DNA of 64,000 nucleotides, taken from positions 1-64,000 of the forward strand of contig NZ_FCOK02000035.1 in NCBI RefSeq assembly GCF_001544555.2, in the 5' to 3' direction. This DNA comes from Caballeronia udeis (GTDB lineage: Bacteria; Pseudomonadota; Gammaproteobacteria; Burkholderiales; Burkholderiaceae). A program made the translations under genes and the position numbers. Of this stretch, positions 54,258 to 62,450 are shown in pieces (the first letter of the stretch is position 1; the number at the start of each line of letters is the position of its first letter). The notes under the pieces were generated by a model. That model was given only the letters and a program-made list of their open reading frames with translations, did no database searches and was not told the DNA's origin.

Positions 54258-54307
54258 GTACGGCGCGATTCAAACGGCAGGACGCGAATGAGGATGACTG
54301 ACTCGTT

Positions 54308-54598
54308 TCACTCCGAATCAAGCCACGAATCGAGGCCAACACGGAACGCGACGGCCACGATCACCGGAACGGTCAGCATCATCACTATGCCGAAGTTCTC
54401 GATCATGTCACCGTACATGATCGGCTTGTATAGCACGATGCCCGAGACGATAACGAACGCAACGAAGCCGACGAGCACCATCAGGATGCTGCGCAGCGCG
54501 ATGGACGGCTGCCAGCGCTTCGGTTTGCGCGGGGCGGCACCGGGCTGCTCCGCATTCGGCGAAGTGTTCGGTTCAGATTTTTCTTTATTTTCTGGCAT
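54308..54598 (-). CDS. Small two-helix membrane protein of unknown function
   Basis: 96 residues from the ATG at 54598; the open frame runs to 54910 but the extra 104 residues look non-coding. A polar N terminus (MPENKEKSEPNTSPNAEQPG) is followed by two hydrophobic helices (about 41-60, RSILMVLVGFVAFVIVSGIV, and 71-87, NFGIVMMLTVPVIVAVAF). It ends DSWLDSE. No family is recognised. It is convergent with the LysR gene. Codon use fits a real gene, but the ribosome binding site is weak. Confidence 0.55.
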   Translation of the reverse strand: MPENKEKSEPNTSPNAEQPGAAPRKPKRWQPSIALRSILMVLVGFVAFVIVSGIVLYKPIMYGDMIENFGIVMMLTVPVIVAVAFRVGLDSWLDSE

Positions 54599-55459
54599 GG
54601 CGCAGCTAGGTGAGGGGCGACCGAATTCGGAGATGAGGCCGGTTACATTCGGGGGTTTCAGTTGGAACGTGTCATTGCGGCAGGTTGCGATGAGCTGACC
54701 GGCACGCAATGATTGTGTCACAGGCGGAGTACGCTGAGCAGGAAGCCGCGGGGTCATTCCGGTGTCTGTCATAGGCGAAGTCCTGCCGGTCCATCTGCAA
54801 CCGTCGTCCAGCGCTTTCATTCTCCATTCAAACCAGATGATACTGCCGCTATCGCTCGACACGATGACGTGCCGTAATGCGCAGTAATCGTCGAGATGGG
54901 GAGATGTCAAACCGCGCGGATGGCCTCGGGCGTCGGTGTCACTGACGGGTGAGCGTTGGCGCAGGATCTGCTGTGCCCATCCCGGTTAGATGTGCCGCTA
55001 CTTGGGCGTAAGCGGCGGTAAAACCATCCCGGCGACATGCCGGCAATCGTGGCGGTTAATCAACCACCGCCGCCGAGTTCCAGAGGCCAACTTCACGCTA
55101 CTGCGAGACGCGCACGATCGTACCATGCAGGTAGCGCAGCAAGCGATGCGGCGGTTGAGAAGCAATCAGGAATTCGCGTTGTGACTTCTGGCCTTGGCCG
55201 TGCGACCTGGGGACTGCTTGTTTCAGCTAGCCGACGTGGATGCACGCCATTTTTCGCTGCCTGCGTGCGCAGAGTGGGGCTGGTACTTTACCGAGCTCCA
55301 AGGGCCGGTTATTGGACCCGTCGCACGCAGCAGATCGCGCTCTAGCGGGTCGGGTTAGCGAGCTTTCCCTAGCACCATGCGCATCATGCAAAACGCACTA
55401 AAATAACTGACCGCGCTTATTTCCTTCAAGGGTAAGCGAAACTACTTCAGTTCGTTAGC
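54599..55459. other. 861-base region without a supported gene
   Basis: Open frames on both strands are short and without family signatures. No tRNA or repeat was recognised. It may hold promoters for the flanking genes. Confidence 0.45.
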
Positions 55460-55882
55460 ATGACTGCCTTCATAGAGACCAAAGTGAATCCGTTGCTTGC
55501 CGGTAGATGCCTTTGCGGCGCAGTCCATTACGCAGTGAAGGACGAGTTCATCTATGCGTTGAACTGCCATTGCTCAAACTGTCGCCGGGCGACGGGTTCG
55601 GCGTTCAAGCCATTCGCCGGAATCGAGCGCGACAAGCTGAGCATCACCCAAGGGCAGGGCAACCTGTTGATTTTCGGCGACGAAAATGCAGCACACGATG
55701 TTCATTGCAAGCTATGCGGAAGCCTTATGTTTTCGGTAGTCGGTGAAGGACGGGTGCACGTTACTTTGGGAACGCTTAGCGACACCCCGACCGTTCGCCC
55801 GACCGCACACATTTTTGTCGGCTCGAAAGCAGCGTGGCATTCCATCACCGACCAATTACCGCAGTACGACGAATTCGACTAA
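55460..55882 (+). CDS. GFA/CENP-V family protein (glutathione-dependent formaldehyde-activating type)
   Basis: 140 residues. Zinc-binding Cys motifs of the family are present: GRCLCGAVHYAV, HCSNCRRATGSAF, and HCKLCGSLMF. Family members include Gfa, which condenses glutathione with formaldehyde, but most homologues are uncharacterised. It is probably cytoplasmic. It stands alone, convergent with the truncated LysR gene. Confidence 0.9.
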   Translation: MTAFIETKVNPLLAGRCLCGAVHYAVKDEFIYALNCHCSNCRRATGSAFKPFAGIERDKLSITQGQGNLLIFGDENAAHDVHCKLCGSLMFSVVGEGRVHVTLGTLSDTPTVRPTAHIFVGSKAAWHSITDQLPQYDEFD

Positions 55883-55944
55883 CACGAGGGAGTCGATGAT
55901 TGAACTACTCGACGCACGCACGGCATGTTCCGTTTGGCCGTGGC

Positions 55945-56538
55945 TCAGGATCCTGCTGCGCTGAAATGTTCCAGCAGGAAATCGATCACACTGCGCAGCT
56001 TAGCCGTAGGCCGGCGATCCTGCGCGTAAATCAGATGCATGGGCGAGGGCTTATACAACCAGGACGGCAAAACCGGCACTAAACGGCCTTCGGCAAGATC
56101 ATCGGCCAATGACACTTCGGGCTGAAGCACAATGCCTGCGCCACACAATGCTGCGATCCGCAACGCACTGCCCTGGTTTGAGGTGAACCGGCCTTTCACC
56201 AACACTTCGCAAGCTTCGCCACCCGGTCCAAGCAGGTGCCAGCGATCATGCCGGGGCCAGTACAACAGGCCCAGGCAAGCATGCGCATTCAACTGCTCCG
56301 GGTGTTCGGGCTGCCCATGCTTCGCCAGGTAGGAAGGCGCGGCGGCCAGTATCCTGCGGTACGGCTGCAGCGGCCGCGCGACCAACCCGGTGTCGTCCAT
56401 GTCACCAATATGGATGCCCAGCTCGTAGCCTTCGCCAATCAAGTCGGGTACCCGGTTGTCCAGCGTCAGTTCGACGCTGACTTCGGGATGACGCGCCAGA
56501 TGCGAGAGTTGGGTGAAGGAGGCTTTGAACGTGACCAT
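55945..56538 (-). pseudogene. Truncated LysR regulator (C-terminal domain only)
   Basis: The frame encodes about 200 residues of a LysR effector domain (LARHPEVSVELTLDNRVPDLIGEGYELGIHIGD at the start, FLLEHFSA at the end). It has no N-terminal helix-turn-helix. Upstream in the same frame a stop codon occurs six codons before the first Met. DNA at 56539-56850 instead carries SDR-like fragments in other frames. It is therefore a remnant, joined to unrelated sequence near 56520-56540. Confidence 0.75.
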
Positions 56539-56808
56539 CCGATGCCTTCCGTTCGATCAGCCGCACGACGACGTCGGCTTGGGATGTGTCGTCCGCGGCA
56601 AACCCAGAAGCACCGTTGCGCTTTTCGCCAGGAATTACTGAGATCAGGCTCAACGTTGCTATTAATCCAGTGTTGCCCGAACGGGTCGTACGGGACATCC
56701 CGGGCGTAAGACGCTTCGGGCTCGCGAGCGACCACCGGGCGAGCGCCATCGACGGCGAGCCTCCGTGCAATCCGTGGCACGTTTTCCCCCCTGCACGGCG
56801 CGCTGGCT
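56539..56808 (-). pseudogene. Degraded SDR-like N-terminal fragment
   Basis: Minus-strand frames carry RIARRLAVDGARPVVAREPE (about 56721-56780) and, in another frame, GEKRNGASGFAADDTSQADVVVRLIE nearer 56560-56620. They recall the second Rossmann helix/strand and the ADV segment of short-chain dehydrogenases, with the GxxxGxG loop lost. A frameshift separates them, and the fragment runs into the LysR remnant. Moderate to low certainty. Confidence 0.4.
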
Positions 56809-56848
56809 CATGCAGTGTCTACCGAAGCCCGGCGCGCTGCCGGATCAA

Positions 56849-57355
56849 CTAACTGCCGGGAGGTTGGGGCGCCACCCTCTGCCAGCCGCCGGGGCATGCC
56901 TTGACATACGGGTAGTAACCCTCGGGCTTCCCGCAGTAATACCAGTAGGAGGATTGCGGCGCGCCGCCGCCGGCCACGTCTGCTTGCGCGCCCGTCTGCC
57001 CCTGCTCCATATATTGAGTCGGCGCCGAGGAATCGACCACCGGCACCGGCGCGTAAGGATAGTAACCAGAGTAGTAACCGGGATCGTAGTAGGGGTAGCC
57101 GTACGGGTAGCCATAGGGATACCCGTAGGCAAATCCCGGACCAAAATAGACACCGATGGACCCGCCGCCGCAGCAGTGCCCGCCGTGGTAGTAGCCACCA
57201 CCGTGGTAGTAGCCACCACCGTGGTAATAGCCGCCACCGCCGCCATGATAATAAGTGCCACCGCCCCAGCCACCCCTGCCGGCCACGGCTGCGCCGCTGG
57301 CTCCCAGGAGGATCGCCAACACCAGCAATAGCTGGCCTGCTCTTCGCCCATTCAT
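56849..57355 (-). CDS. Exported Gly/Tyr-repeat protein
   Basis: 168 residues from the ATG at 57355 (GAGGTG upstream). A signal peptide (RRAGQLLLVLAILLGASGAAVA) is followed by a Gly-rich region with about four YYHGGG repeats, a YGYPYGYPYGYPYY run, and a Cys-containing C-terminal segment YWYYCGKPEGYYPYVKACPGGW. The last segment, with two Cys, is the conserved part in Burkholderiales homologues; the repeats vary. It is probably a small outer-surface or periplasmic protein of unknown role. It stands alone. Confidence 0.8.
   Translation of the reverse strand: MNGRRAGQLLLVLAILLGASGAAVAGRGGWGGGTYYHGGGGGYYHGGGYYHGGGYYHGGHCCGGGSIGVYFGPGFAYGYPYGYPYGYPYYDPGYYSGYYPYAPVPVVDSSAPTQYMEQGQTGAQADVAGGGAPQSSYWYYCGKPEGYYPYVKACPGGWQRVAPQPPGS
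57060..57250 (-). repeat. Gly/Tyr-coding tandem repeats
   Basis: In-frame tandem copies of an 18-27 base unit encoding YYHGGG lie at about 57181-57250, and of a 9-base unit encoding YGYP at about 57080-57130, inside the exported Gly/Tyr protein gene. They are probably prone to length change by slippage. Confidence 0.6.
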
Positions 57356-57647
57356 GATGATCACCTCGACTGTCCGCACCAATTCAGGTTGGCTCACCGA
57401 GCCGAATCTTGCCGAGGGCAAGCACGCCTGAATCAGGACCGGTTAATCACAAGTGTATGAATTTTGGCGGCATTTTTCATTGTTTGTGACGCGGGGGTGC
57501 AACGCGATAGTCAGGGGACCCAGGATGGCAGGTTTGCCATGTTCCGGTCATCCGCGGGTCATGGCTTGTCGGTCGCTGTTGACACGGCGCTGGTAGCGCC
57601 GGGGATCTCGCACCTGACCAACCGGATGCTGGTGAAAGGTCCCAGCG

Positions 57648-58364
57648 TTAACGCGGTTTACCCCGGGCACTTTTCCGGGCGCTCGCGGAGCGGGGCGCTT
57701 CTTTATCGGTCGGGGTGCTGCCGCCGGTCATCTGTTCCATCCAGGACAACGCGTCGACATACGACAAGAACTGCTGCAGATACCCAGGCGACAACTGGCG
57801 CATCAGAGACAGCGACCTGTGCACGAGACTACTCGAGTTGAGTGGACCGGCATTCCCGGGCACTTGCGCGAGCGACTGGCGAAACTGTTTCTCGGTACTG
57901 ACCTTGGTCCAGGTTTCCCTGAAGTAATCGAGCACCTCCAGTTCTGGATAGGAGGGCGTCCGCTGCGAGGCGAGCCCGTCGTTATCTGAAGGTGAAAGCG
58001 CTTGGCTGGCGATGTAATCGATCAATCCAGCGAGCGTTCGGGGAGCGGGCTCGCCGGGCGGCGCTGCGCGGTTTGCATCGACATCGACATCGGCAGCTTT
58101 CGCTGCGGCCCTTTCGAGGTCGTCAGCATAAGCCTCAATCAGTTTGGACAGCCTTTCATCCAGGATGCGACGTGCTTCGCCGCTGTGACCGGCCGCCCTC
58201 CGGTCCAACGCTTCGATGAAATAAAAGCGAACAGGATCCAGTCGATCAGCGCCGCTCGCGCGCCATGCGTCGAGCACCAGACGGGCCTGGCTCGTCACAT
58301 CATTGACGTCATCGCTATCGCCATCGTTAACGTCATCACGGACGTGATCACCAACGCTACCCAC
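57648..58364 (-). CDS. DUF2894 domain-containing protein, last gene of the motor operon
   Basis: 238 residues from a GTG start overlapping the OmpA stop by eight bases. An acidic stretch (VRDDVNDGDSDDVNDV) is followed by a helical region (VLDAWRASGADRLDPVRFYFIEALDRRAA, GEARRILDERLSKLIEAYADDLERA). The C-terminal half (LEVLDYFRETWTKVSTEKQFRQSLAQVP, RSLSLMRQLSPGYLQQFLSYVDALSWM) is a conserved part, and a basic tail ends it. No membrane helix is seen, so it is probably cytoplasmic, perhaps binding the coiled-coil tail. The DUF2894 label rests on recalled genome context and has not been searched. Confidence 0.75.
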   Translation of the reverse strand: MGSVGDHVRDDVNDGDSDDVNDVTSQARLVLDAWRASGADRLDPVRFYFIEALDRRAAGHSGEARRILDERLSKLIEAYADDLERAAAKAADVDVDANRAAPPGEPAPRTLAGLIDYIASQALSPSDNDGLASQRTPSYPELEVLDYFRETWTKVSTEKQFRQSLAQVPGNAGPLNSSSLVHRSLSLMRQLSPGYLQQFLSYVDALSWMEQMTGGSTPTDKEAPRSASARKSARGKPR

Positions 58365-59004
58365 GGGGCTTCACCGTTGTTGCCGACGGCCTTGGGACAG
58401 GCGCTATTTCAACGCGGCGGTTCTTCGCCCGTCCCTCGTTGTCGGCATTCGAACTCACAGGCTGTTGGGAGCCGAACGCGGCCGCGAATACCGAGGAGGA
58501 GGGGACGCCGTTATCGATCAACGCGCGGGTCACCGTCAGCGCACGCTGGGCCGACAGCTCCCAGTTGTCCGCAAAGCGACGGTTAGCCTCCCGCACCTGC
58601 CGGTCATCGGTAAAACCGCTCACCATCAGGATCTGGTCATTGGCCTGGAGATAAGCGGACAGCGGCCCCGCCAGGCTCTTCAGTACCTCGCGGCCTTCGG
58701 GCTGCAGTTGATCGGAGTTCAGCGCGAACAAAACGCTGCCGTTGATGCCAATGCGCCCGTTGACCAGCGTCACCCGGCCTGCTGCCAACGGCCCTGCCAG
58801 CGCCTGCTCCAGGGTCTTGCGGCGCTGGGTTTCCATCTGCCGCTGCTTGACCTCCTGGTCCAGCCTGGACGAGAGTTCCAGCTGCACGCCAATGACACCC
58901 ACCATGATCAGCATGAAGGCGCCCAGCAGCACCGACATCAGGTCGGCGAAGGCGGGCCATATCGGCGCTGCCGGCTCTACGCCGCCATCGATTTCCTCGC
59001 TCAT
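58357..59004 (-). CDS. MotB/ZorB-like OmpA-family membrane protein
   Basis: 215 residues. One N-terminal membrane helix (about 17-40, WPAFADLMSVLLGAFMLIMVG) has the MotB-like AFAD-M pattern, with Asp21 in the place of the ion-binding Asp of MotB (AYADFM). A short linker leads to an OmpA/MotB peptidoglycan-binding domain (about 80-202: LFALNSDQLQPEG, SGFTDDRQV, NWELSAQRALTVTRAL, NRRVEI). It should anchor a stator to the cell wall. The start overlaps the stop of the DUF802 gene (ATGA). Confidence 0.88.
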   Translation of the reverse strand: MSEEIDGGVEPAAPIWPAFADLMSVLLGAFMLIMVGVIGVQLELSSRLDQEVKQRQMETQRRKTLEQALAGPLAAGRVTLVNGRIGINGSVLFALNSDQLQPEGREVLKSLAGPLSAYLQANDQILMVSGFTDDRQVREANRRFADNWELSAQRALTVTRALIDNGVPSSSVFAAAFGSQQPVSSNADNEGRAKNRRVEIAPVPRPSATTVKPRG

Positions 59005-61358
59005 GCCGCTGCGGCTCCGGCCGACGCACGCCGCCCGGCGAGCTGTTGCAGGTCTTCAACAATCTGCTTCTGCGACATCATGCTCAAGTCGATGACTTCC
59101 CGAGCCTGCGCCACATAGTAGGCAAGCTGTTCGTCGCTGCGCGCGAGGGATTTGTCCAGCGCCGCCTCGATCCGCTGCAAGTGGGTCACCAGCTTGTCGT
59201 TGGACTCGCCGAACACCTGTACGGCGGCCCCGAATGCTTCACCCAGGCTTGCCACTTCGACCGCGCTCCCCGTGACCTGCGCGGCAACGGCGCCGAGCTT
59301 CGCGGTTTCCGCTTCGACCTTGTCAGCGAACTGGGTGCCGACACGATCCAGCAGCCCCGCCGACGTCGAGACCAGCGCGTCGACAGCAGTGCGTTGCTCG
59401 GTGGAGGCGTGGTTTACGGCATCGAGCAGGGTCTCCAGCGTGGCCAGCAGACGGCTGCGCTCTTCCAGCATGGCGGTGTCGCGGACCATGCTGTCGGAGA
59501 GCTTCTGGCGCAGTTCGGCAACGACTTCTGCCGCAGCCTTCGGGGCTTCCGACGCGGCTTGCACGAGCCGCTCTATTTCAGCAATCGTGTCGCTGGCGTG
59601 TGCCTGTGTCTGAGCCGATATCTCGCGTGCGGTCCGCTCCAGCGTGTCGCAAATTTCCTGCTGCCGGCTTGCCGTGCGCGTGCCCGTTTGCTCCCACTCG
59701 CGGCTCAACGTGGCGGCCATGGAACCGAGCGCTTCCGTCCAGGCTGTCAGCCGTTGCTGGTCCCGCGACGCCAGTTCCGCCTGCAAGTCTGCCGCGGCCT
59801 TGGGCGCTTGCGCTGCAACTTCCGCGATCCTGTCGATCTCGGCGATCGTGCTGCTGGTGTGCGCCTGCGTCTGGGCCGATATGTCGCGCGCGGTTTGCGC
59901 CAGCGTGTCGCACATCTGCTGCTGCCGGCTCGCGGCCAGCGTGCCCGCCTGTTCCCACTGGCGGCTCAGCGAAGCGGCCATTGAACCGAGGGTCCCGGTC
60001 CAGACCGCCAGCCGCTCTTCGTCCCGCGATGCCAATTCCGCCTGCAAGCCCGCATGCGACTGGTCCACCGTGCGCAGCAGTGATGCCGCGTGTTGCCCGA
60101 AGGTCGCTGCGGCCGCTGCCAGGGCCTGCTGGTTGTGGCTCGCCAGCTTCTCGCCGACGCTTGTCTGCTGCGACAGCGCCGCGTTCCACGCTTCCGATAC
60201 GCGGCCTGCCGTCGTTTCCAGGCGCGCGGAGACGCCTTCGAGCAGGCCGGCCGAGCGTTGCTCAAAGGTCTCGGTGAATTGATCCAGCGAAGTGCGCAGG
60301 TGTCGGGTGAGCGCTTCGCTCGATTGCCGGTGCTCCACGAGTGCCTGATTCCAGATATCCGCCACGGTCGTGGTCGTTGCCGCGAAACCGGTCGTCAGTC
60401 CATCCAGTTGCCGTTGCACCGCGTTCGTGACCGTGCCGTGCAACGAAGCCGTCTCGCGTGCGAGACCCGCCATCGTCGCTTCGACAACCGGCTGAAGCGC
60501 CGCGCCCGCCGTGCGGGCGCTTTCGGCAATGCTTTCCTTCATCGACCGCTCAACCGATGAAGCCAGGCGGGCGTAGATTCCTTCGGTCTTGCCGTGGAAA
60601 GCGTCCTGGCTGGCGATCTGGCGCGCGTTTAAAGCCAGGTTCTGTTGCTCGATGGTCGCCATCATCGTTTGCAGCCGGTCGACGAGGGTGGGCATCACTT
60701 CGGTCTGCCGCTGCAAGAGCCTGAAGGTTTCCTCGCGCTGATGGGCCTGCGAGTAAATGCGCAGTGTCGTCCCGATCTTCACGTCGAGCATGTGCGCTGC
60801 CTGGATCCGTTCACGCCGGCATAACGCGGAGAGCAGCCCCAGCATGGCGGAGGTGGCCACGCCCGCGATCGAAGTGCCGAACGCAAATCCCAGCCCCTTC
60901 ACCGGTGCGGCCAGCGACGCGCGGATAGCCTCGATGTCGGTCGCGCTGTCCAGCGCCAGCCCGGTGCCTCTCAAGGTCGCCACCATGCCCAGGAGCGTGC
61001 CCAGCATGCCCAGCAGCACGAGCAGGCCGACCAGATAGGGCGCCAGCGCCGGGCCGGCCAAGGCCACGCGTTCGCCCTCGACCCGCAGGCGAACCGGATT
61101 GCGCAGGCTGGGGTGCAGGGGCTCGAGCCAGGCGCCCAGGCTGGGCGGGGGGCCGGACAGGCCTGTGACGGCAAGCGTCAGGGAGGACGTGGCCTGGCTG
61201 TAGCGTCGCAGCTCAAACGCGCCCGCCAGGTAGCAGGCGCCAATCAACATCGTGACGGCCAGCGCCAGCGGGTTCGAGCCGACGTAGCCGGCGCCGATCC
61301 AGCATACGGCGGCCAGACCTACCAAAAAAACAGCGAGATTAAGCAGATTTCTGGACAT
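59001..61358 (-). CDS. DUF802 protein: MotA/ExbB/ZorA-like membrane domain with long coiled-coil tail
   Basis: 785 residues. Two N-terminal helices (about 5-24 and 31-49) are followed by the MotA/ExbB-type pair: LVGLLVLLGMLGTLLGMVATLRGT (about 109-132) and PVKGLGFAFGTSIAGVATSAMLGLLSAL (about 152-179), with the GLLGT/GxATS pattern of ion-channel stators. From about 190 to 740 it is almost all Ala/Gln/Glu-rich coiled coil, including an 87-residue tandem duplication (438-524 and 525-611). This is the ZorA-like layout: a motor domain plus a long intracellular tail. Coupled to the OmpA gene by ATGA, ten bases after DUF3348. Confidence 0.85.
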   Translation of the reverse strand: MSRNLLNLAVFLVGLAAVCWIGAGYVGSNPLALAVTMLIGACYLAGAFELRRYSQATSSLTLAVTGLSGPPPSLGAWLEPLHPSLRNPVRLRVEGERVALAGPALAPYLVGLLVLLGMLGTLLGMVATLRGTGLALDSATDIEAIRASLAAPVKGLGFAFGTSIAGVATSAMLGLLSALCRRERIQAAHMLDVKIGTTLRIYSQAHQREETFRLLQRQTEVMPTLVDRLQTMMATIEQQNLALNARQIASQDAFHGKTEGIYARLASSVERSMKESIAESARTAGAALQPVVEATMAGLARETASLHGTVTNAVQRQLDGLTTGFAATTTTVADIWNQALVEHRQSSEALTRHLRTSLDQFTETFEQRSAGLLEGVSARLETTAGRVSEAWNAALSQQTSVGEKLASHNQQALAAAAATFGQHAASLLRTVDQSHAGLQAELASRDEERLAVWTGTLGSMAASLSRQWEQAGTLAASRQQQMCDTLAQTARDISAQTQAHTSSTIAEIDRIAEVAAQAPKAAADLQAELASRDQQRLTAWTEALGSMAATLSREWEQTGTRTASRQQEICDTLERTAREISAQTQAHASDTIAEIERLVQAASEAPKAAAEVVAELRQKLSDSMVRDTAMLEERSRLLATLETLLDAVNHASTEQRTAVDALVSTSAGLLDRVGTQFADKVEAETAKLGAVAAQVTGSAVEVASLGEAFGAAVQVFGESNDKLVTHLQRIEAALDKSLARSDEQLAYYVAQAREVIDLSMMSQKQIVEDLQQLAGRRASAGAAAA
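59526..60047 (-). repeat. 261-base tandem duplication in the coiled-coil tail
   Basis: Residues 438-524 and 525-611 of the DUF802 protein repeat each other (both begin LQAELASRD, then SMAA-LSR-WEQ-GT, and ISAQTQAH). The DNA repeats at exactly 261 bases (for example TCCCGCGA at 59761 and 60022). The unit is in frame, so it lengthens the tail without changing the frame. The copies have diverged by point changes, so the duplication is not very recent. Confidence 0.9.
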
Positions 61359-61368
61359 AGTGTCCCAG

Positions 61369-62112
61369 TTAGCTGGTGCGAAGGGCCGCGAGCAACCCTT
61401 CGACCGGTTGAAAACGAAGATCCAGTTCAGCGAGCAACACGCTCTGCATATCTTTGCGGAATACGTCCAGCCATGCGCCCGGCGTGAGCGCGGGAGCGTC
61501 TCCCGACGCCGGGTCGTCGGCCGGCGTCTCTTGCCCGGCCTTGCGCAAACGGTCGAAGTGGCCGCCGAGCAACGCGGGCACGCTCGCCAGCAGACTCCGC
61601 TCGCGCACGCCCAGGGCCCGCTCCATGACAGCGTCCACCTCCGCGAGCCGGCTCATGCCGGGCGTCCTGGCGGCCAGCATGGCCCGCAGGCGGCCGCGCA
61701 GGTTGCCGATGCCCGTCTCCATCGACTGCTGGATGGACAGATAGGTCTGACGAAAAGCCGGGTAGTCGATAGCCGTATCCATGGGGGCTTCAGAAGCAGG
61801 TGCATGCGCGGGCCCACGCCGCTTCCTGGTGGCAAACACCTGATTGCCGACGATGGCGTTTGTCAGCGTGATGCGTACACGGGCGCACTCGTTCTCCTCA
61901 GCGCTGCTGAGGGCTCGCGCGCCAGAGGGCACGGCAGGCGGATTGCCGTTGAGCGCAGTGGACAGCGCGATGGCATCTGTCCAGTGAACCCATTGGCTTA
62001 GCCGGTCCGAAAGCGGTTGCCTGGATTCGGTCACTTCGACCTCCGCCAGGCGCGCAAGTAAGCGAATGAGCGTCGGGCCGCTGAAAGCTGTGCGCTGTGG
62101 GGCTTGCACCAT
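61369..62112 (-). CDS. DUF3348 protein, first gene of the motor operon
   Basis: 247 residues. A helical N-terminal part (TLIRLLARLAEVEVTESRQPLSDRLSQWVHWTDAI) leads into a central YPAFRQTYLSIQQSMETGIGNLRGRLRAMLAAR and a C-terminal FRKDMQSVLLAELDLRFQPVEGLLAAL. No membrane helix or signal peptide. These conserved segments correspond to what I recall as DUF3348, which regularly precedes DUF802-OmpA-DUF2894 genes in Burkholderiales and Xanthomonadales. It should be a cytoplasmic partner of the motor. Ten bases separate it from the DUF802 gene. Confidence 0.8.
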   Translation of the reverse strand: MVQAPQRTAFSGPTLIRLLARLAEVEVTESRQPLSDRLSQWVHWTDAIALSTALNGNPPAVPSGARALSSAEENECARVRITLTNAIVGNQVFATRKRRGPAHAPASEAPMDTAIDYPAFRQTYLSIQQSMETGIGNLRGRLRAMLAARTPGMSRLAEVDAVMERALGVRERSLLASVPALLGGHFDRLRKAGQETPADDPASGDAPALTPGAWLDVFRKDMQSVLLAELDLRFQPVEGLLAALRTS

Positions 62113-62450
62113 ACCACCGGAGAGAAAAAGTTCGCTAGTTTACACGCAGTCGGGAGGGTGGCCGCAGCCTGTTGATCTATCGGGCGGCCGAGGGAGGATT
62201 CTCAGCCTGCCCGACACGCTACTTGTAACGTCCGAACTTCCACTTGCTTGTCCTCTGAAGTTGCCGCACGGCCCGACGCGGCCATGAAGGCATGGCCAGG
62301 AGGTCAGCGGATGGCGCGACTGGTAGCAGCCCGGCTCCATGCCCGAACTGCATCATGATCAATATATGGCCTTGTCAACGTTTGCACGCGCCGGCGACGG
62401 GCGACGTTCCCTGAGTTCGCCCTCCGGGCAGCGTGCAGGCAGGCTTCGAA
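62113..62450. other. Intergenic region upstream of the motor operon
   Basis: The 338-base gap must hold the promoter of the motor operon and the 3' end of the propeller-gene message. No clear hairpin terminator or -35/-10 pair was found. Confidence 0.45.

Noticed and set aside
54599..54910. N-terminal extension of the small membrane protein gene
   Set aside because: The added 104 residues look like translated non-coding DNA; the Met at 54598 gives a compact two-helix protein.
57648..62112. Complete Zorya defence system
   Set aside because: The motor pair resembles ZorA-ZorB, but no ZorC, ZorD or ZorE type gene (EH-signature, helicase or HNH) is next to it. DUF3348 and DUF2894 show no nuclease motif.
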